From JBBDSU01 sp040904825 (GTDB lineage Bacteria > Actinomycetota > Nitriliruptoria > Nitriliruptorales > Nitriliruptoraceae): 62,355 nucleotides of DNA. The notes under the pieces were generated by a model. It did no database searches. It was not told the origin of the DNA and saw only the letters and a program-made list of their open reading frames with translations. A program made the translations under genes and the position numbers. Of this stretch, positions 62,295 to 62,355 are shown piece after piece. Location: the NCBI GenBank assembly GCA_040904825.1, contig JBBDSU010000005.1:1-62355 (forward strand), in the 5' to 3' direction. The stretch's first letter is position 1. The number at the start of each line of letters is the position of its first letter.

Positions 62295-62355
62295 GGGCTG
62301 GCGTCGGGCACGGGCTGGCGTCGGGCACGGGCTGGCGTCGGGCACGGGCTGGCGT
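62295..62355. repeat. 17-bp tandem repeat running off the window
   Basis: Units of gggctggcgtcgggcac repeat from 62295 to the window end. The array continues beyond, so the scaffold edge is within or near a repeat. Confidence 0.88.

Overview
The window is a high-GC chromosomal segment of an actinobacterium, assembled as a scaffold with eleven 100-base N gaps. Two mycothiol-type PIG-L deacetylases, TatB/HtrA/Mrp in mycobacterial order, a FolP2-type dihydropteroate-synthase homologue, a RegX3/SenX3/PhoU set and tandem 7Fe ferredoxins all point to Actinomycetota. The gene set looks most like Acidimicrobiia or a relative, but class level is an inference. There are no rRNA or tRNA genes, no CRISPR array and no transposase. 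About 60 protein genes are densely packed, many with 1-4 nt overlaps.

Layout. 1-3.1 kb: an operon of a CinA-like protein, mycothiol conjugate amidase (mca) and an MFS exporter. 3.1-10 kb: membrane protein, FxsA, SpoU-type RNA methyltransferase, a DUF885 peptidase-like protein and a DEAD-box helicase with a long disordered tail. 10-18.5 kb: FHA-LuxR regulator, PHP phosphatase, LppM-like lipoprotein, Mrp, PAP2, TatB, HtrA and an O-methyltransferase; this resembles the Mycobacterium Rv1220c-Rv1229c block without sigE/rseA. 18.5-27 kb: membrane protein, two FlK-like thioesterases, leucyl aminopeptidase, cupin, SRPBCC protein, alpha/beta hydrolase, folP2, a [2Fe-2S] protein and a dCMP deaminase-like protein. 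27-36.3 kb: MocR regulator, tandem ferredoxins, SixA-like and Ppx/GppA phosphatases, Nudix, pyruvate kinase coupled to a BMP-type lipoprotein, upp. 36.4-41 kb: a PIG-L deacetylase fused to a flavin reductase, RNase D, IspH. 41.2-45.3 kb: a Trk potassium operon with two TrkA subunits, a 49-residue membrane peptide, TrkH and a membrane-anchored protein. 45.4-49.3 kb: endonuclease III, a phosphate-type two-component pair separated by a repeat-encoded ORF, and divergent phoU. 49.4-56.4 kb: glpX, S51-like protein, YbhN-like protein, PIN-PhoH, uppS, greA, recalling the mycobacterial Rv1080c-Rv1110 neighbourhood. 56.8-62.3 kb: thiolase, D-aminoacylase, alanine dehydrogenase, ABC ATPase.

The most unusual theme is minisatellites. 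Nearly every longer intergenic stretch has its own short tandem repeat (11-55 bp units), and several conserved proteins (pyruvate kinase, thiolase, PIG-L deacetylase, CinA tail) carry repeat-derived insertions. Repeats inside reading frames have units that are multiples of three, while several intergenic ones do not (11, 13, 16, 17, 23, 25 bp). Two observations deserve most attention. First, a 30-bp repeat ORF between the response regulator and sensor kinase overlaps both neighbours by ATGA, an arrangement reminiscent of the MIRU elements of mycobacterial senX3-regX3. Second, one reading frame joins a PIG-L deacetylase to a flavin reductase once a gap flanked by a 37-bp direct repeat is closed.
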